Shown here: one piece after another, positions 61,731 to 64,000 of the stretch
Layout: each line of letters starts with the position of its first letter
Numbering within the stretch: the stretch's first letter is position 1
DNA from: Aquabacterium sp029268225
GTDB lineage: Bacteria > Pseudomonadota > Gammaproteobacteria > Burkholderiales > Burkholderiaceae_C
Assembly (NCBI RefSeq): GCF_037482285.1
Contig: NZ_JBBEYB010000003.1
Location: forward strand, 186,001-250,000
Direction of reading: 5' to 3'
Length of the DNA: 64,000 bases
Notes under the pieces: model-generated
Seen by the model: the letters and a program-made list of their open reading frames with translations, nothing else
Told to the model about the DNA's origin: nothing
The model's database searches: none
Translations under genes and position numbers: made by a program

Positions 61731-62702
61731 ATGAGCAAACGACACTTTCTGGAGTTCGAGCAACCCATCGCCGAACTGGAATCCAAGATCGAAGAACTGC
61801 GCTATGTGCAGAGTGAATCGGCCGTGGACATCTCGGAAGAGATTGACCGACTGAGCAAGAAGAGTTTGCAGCTGACCAAGGACATCTACTCGACCTTGTC
61901 ACCCTGGCAGGTCACGCAGATTTCTCGTCACCCTCAGCGTCCTTACACCATGGATTACGTGAACGAGTTGTTCACCGACTTCCAGGAGATGCATGGTGAC
62001 CGCCATTTTGCAGATGACCTTTCCATCGTGGGCGGCTTGGCACGCTTCAATGGTCAGCCCTGCATGGTGCTGGGTCATCAGAAGGGCCGAGACACGAAGG
62101 AGCGCACTGCGCGGAACTTCGGTATGTCGCGTCCTGAGGGTTATCGCAAGGCGCTGCGTCTCATGCAGACTGCCGAGAAGTTTGGCTTGCCGGTGTTCAC
62201 CTTTGTGGACACGCCCGGCGCCTATCCCGGCATCGGTGCAGAGGAGCGCAATCAGTCTGAAGCCATCGGACGCAACATCTTCGAGATGGCGCGCTTGGAG
62301 GTGCCCATCATCACGACCATCATCGGTGAAGGTGGCTCTGGGGGGGCGCTGGCCATCAGCGTGGCCGACCAGGTGCTCATGATGCAGTATTCGGTGTACT
62401 CGGTGATTTCGCCGGAAGGCTGTGCTTCCATCTTGTGGAAGACTTCGGACAAAGCCTCTGACGCTGCCGAAGCCTTGGGTATCACAGCCCATCGCCTGAA
62501 GGCGCTGGGCCTGATCGACAAGATCGTCAGCGAACCCGTGGGCGGAGCGCACCGTGACTACAAGCAGGCCTGCGCCAACCTCAAGCGAGCCCTGAATGAC
62601 GCGATGCGCCATGTGGGTGACATGAAGGTCAAGGACTTGCTGCAGACGCGTTACGACCGCCTGCAAAGCTATGGCCGTTTCAACGACACCAAGGAATCCT
62701 GA
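61731..62702 (+). CDS. accA: Acetyl-CoA carboxylase carboxyltransferase subunit alpha
   Basis: 323 residues, a standard AccA beginning FLEFEQPIAELESKI. It transfers carboxyl from biotin to acetyl-CoA with AccD, the first step of fatty-acid synthesis. GEGGSGGALAI oxyanion motif and VISPEGCASILWK are complete. AAGGAAA before ATG 61731. Confidence 0.97.
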   Translation: MSKRHFLEFEQPIAELESKIEELRYVQSESAVDISEEIDRLSKKSLQLTKDIYSTLSPWQVTQISRHPQRPYTMDYVNELFTDFQEMHGDRHFADDLSIVGGLARFNGQPCMVLGHQKGRDTKERTARNFGMSRPEGYRKALRLMQTAEKFGLPVFTFVDTPGAYPGIGAEERNQSEAIGRNIFEMARLEVPIITTIIGEGGSGGALAISVADQVLMMQYSVYSVISPEGCASILWKTSDKASDAAEALGITAHRLKALGLIDKIVSEPVGGAHRDYKQACANLKRALNDAMRHVGDMKVKDLLQTRYDRLQSYGRFNDTKES

Positions 62703-62720
62703 TCCTCGGGAGAGGCTGCC

Positions 62721-64000
62721 ATGATTGCAGGCGGAGATTCCGCCTGTGTGGCGGTTGCGTTCAGTGGTGGGCGTGATTCCACTGCGTTGCTGCATGCGAC
62801 TGCGATGGCTGCTCGGGAGTGGCCGGGTGTGCAGGTGGTTGCGCTGCATGTCCATCACGGCTTGAGTGTCCATGCGGACGACTGGTTGCGACACGCCCAG
62901 AGCATGTGCGAGGCATGGGCAAGGCAGGGGTTGCCGGTTCGGTTGTGTTGGCGGCGGGTCCTTTTGACGGTGAAGACGGGCGACAGTGTGGAGGCCGTCG
63001 CACGCTCGGCCCGATATCTCGCATTGCAGGAGATGGCCCAAGAAGTCTCTGCAGACATGCTGCTCTTGGCGCACCATAGGCAAGACCAGGCTGAGACTTT
63101 GTTGCTGCAGGCCTTGCGGGGTGGTGGCGTGGGGGGATTGGCGGGCATGCCGCGTGACACCTTGCGCGATGGTGTGCGCTGGGCGCGGCCTTGGCTTGAC
63201 CATCCGCGTTCGGCGATCGAGGCTTATGTGACTGCGCATGGTCTGCCTTTCATAGAGGACGACAGCAACACCGATCCTCGGTATGCGCGCAATCGCCTGA
63301 GGTTGTCGGTGTGGCCAGCGCTGCTCTCCGCGTTTCCCGAGGCCGAGGCTTGCTTGGCGTCATCTGCGCGCCGTCTGTCAGACAGTTTGGCTGTGGCTGA
63401 GGCTTGGTGTGATCAGGTTCTGCCAGTCTTGTGTCCGCACGGCGTCCCTGCGCTCCGGTCAGGCTCTGATCACCAAGGCGAGGCCTCGCTGGATGCGCGT
63501 GCCTGGGCCTTGCAAGCGGCGCCTTTGCGGCGAGAAAGCTTGCGTCATTGGTATCGCTTGGTCACGGGGCAGATCATGTCCGCCAGCTGGGTGGAGCGTC
63601 TATCAGACGAGATTCCCGAACTGCTGCTGAAGGGGCGCGCCACCAGGTGGCCCGACATGGGACTCTCGCTTTACCGTGGTGAGCTGCGGTGGCGAAATGT
63701 GCCGCAGGTCGCCGGGGAAGGGGCGTCCGCCCAAGCGCCCGAGACGAGCCTGGCCATTGAGGGGCCTGGGAGCTGGCATGTCCCTGCTTGGCATGGCACG
63801 TTGCGGGTTCGTGAAGTCACGTCTGGTGGGATGCCGGTTTGGATGTTGCAGTCGCTGACCTTGCGTGCGCGGCAGGGGGGGGAGCAATTCCAGATGGGGC
63901 CGGGCCGACCTCCGCGCTCGTTGAAGAAGCAGTTCCAGGCCTTGGGCGTTTCATCTTGGTCTCGTGGCGGCCCCTTGGTGTGGGTGGTCAACCAATTGGC
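62721..64000 (+). CDS. tilS: tRNA(Ile)-lysidine synthase TilS, 5' part
   Basis: The frame from ATG 62721 is open to the window end, so the gene is cut off on the right (426 codons visible). PP-loop FSGGRDSTALL is at residues 14-24, and a C-terminal TilS-like region (LTLRARQGGEQFQ) is reached near 63860. TilS modifies the wobble C of tRNA-Ile(CAU) to lysidine. It begins 18 bases after accA, with GGGAGAGG upstream; operon with accA is likely. Confidence 0.95.
   Translation, partial: MIAGGDSACVAVAFSGGRDSTALLHATAMAAREWPGVQVVALHVHHGLSVHADDWLRHAQSMCEAWARQGLPVRLCWRRVLLTVKTGDSVEAVARSARYLALQEMAQEVSADMLLLAHHRQDQAETLLLQALRGGGVGGLAGMPRDTLRDGVRWARPWLDHPRSAIEAYVTAHGLPFIEDDSNTDPRYARNRLRLSVWPALLSAFPEAEACLASSARRLSDSLAVAEAWCDQVLPVLCPHGVPALRSGSDHQGEASLDARAWALQAAPLRRESLRHWYRLVTGQIMSASWVERLSDEIPELLLKGRATRWPDMGLSLYRGELRWRNVPQVAGEGASAQAPETSLAIEGPGSWHVPAWHGTLRVREVTSGGMPVWMLQSLTLRARQGGEQFQMGPGRPPRSLKKQFQALGVSSWSRGGPLVWVVNQL

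Overview
The window is high-GC DNA with the gene content and order of a betaproteobacterium, most likely order Burkholderiales (inference). Supporting signs are the ccoI-ccoS-ccoNOQP-ccoG block beside fnr and hemN, a DUF934 gene inside the sulfate-assimilation operon, and the run icd / CBS protein / cold-shock gene / clpS-clpA. I do not assign a genus. The content is chromosomal: core metabolism, respiration, translation and cell-wall genes, with no insertion sequence, phage gene or CRISPR array seen. No stretch over 300 bases lacks a gene; the longest gaps (1619-1871, 24954-25242, 27712-27940, 59339-59607) hold terminators, operators, a riboswitch or promoters.

Layout. 1-4938: the end of katG, a three-gene operon led by an Lgt-like/TlpA fusion, then dps. 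5031-10896 (minus): an operon of a membrane fusion protein, an RND pump, a DUF2892 protein, a CsoR/FrmR-family regulator, an unknown protein and an AhpD-like protein. 11017-16752: a DUF3592 protein, a yfbR / exonuclease / SulP operon and a Na/Pi-cotransporter-like gene. 16826-21221 (minus): an AcrAB-type efflux pair. 21342-24953: creA, an unknown protein, an alkaline phosphatase and a lytic transglycosylase. 25243-25445: two identical tRNA-Asn genes. 25549-27894: a TonB receptor behind a TPP riboswitch. 27941-36641 (minus): fdxA with a ferredoxin reductase, and a complete assimilatory sulfate reduction operon (TSUP transporter, cysI, DUF934, cysH, cysD, cysN, cobA). 36707-38202: patatin-like and DUF192 proteins. 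38294-49663: cbb3 cytochrome oxidase biogenesis and structural genes, fnr, hemN and a TauE/SafE-like protein. 49779-55017: icd, CBS protein, cold-shock protein, clpS-clpA. 55102-59338 (minus): a TPR protein / L,D-transpeptidase / ppiA / ppiB / lpxH operon. 59608-64000: cysS, a DNA glycosylase, accA and the start of tilS.

How the genes connect. FNR-type boxes precede ccoN, ccoG and fnr/hemN, so the oxygen-responsive regulator encoded here probably controls the low-oxygen oxidase and anaerobic haem synthesis. The most interesting signal is a palindrome, ATACC-N6-GGTAT, found at three intergenic places: before the Lgt-like/TlpA operon, inside the promoter spacer of the RND operon that encodes the CsoR-family regulator, and before ccoG. 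Together with cysteine-rich partners and a regulator whose second cysteine is displaced, this suggests an undescribed thiol-, persulfide- or metal-responsive regulon (inference). A SulP transporter carries an in-frame amber codon near its expected start.
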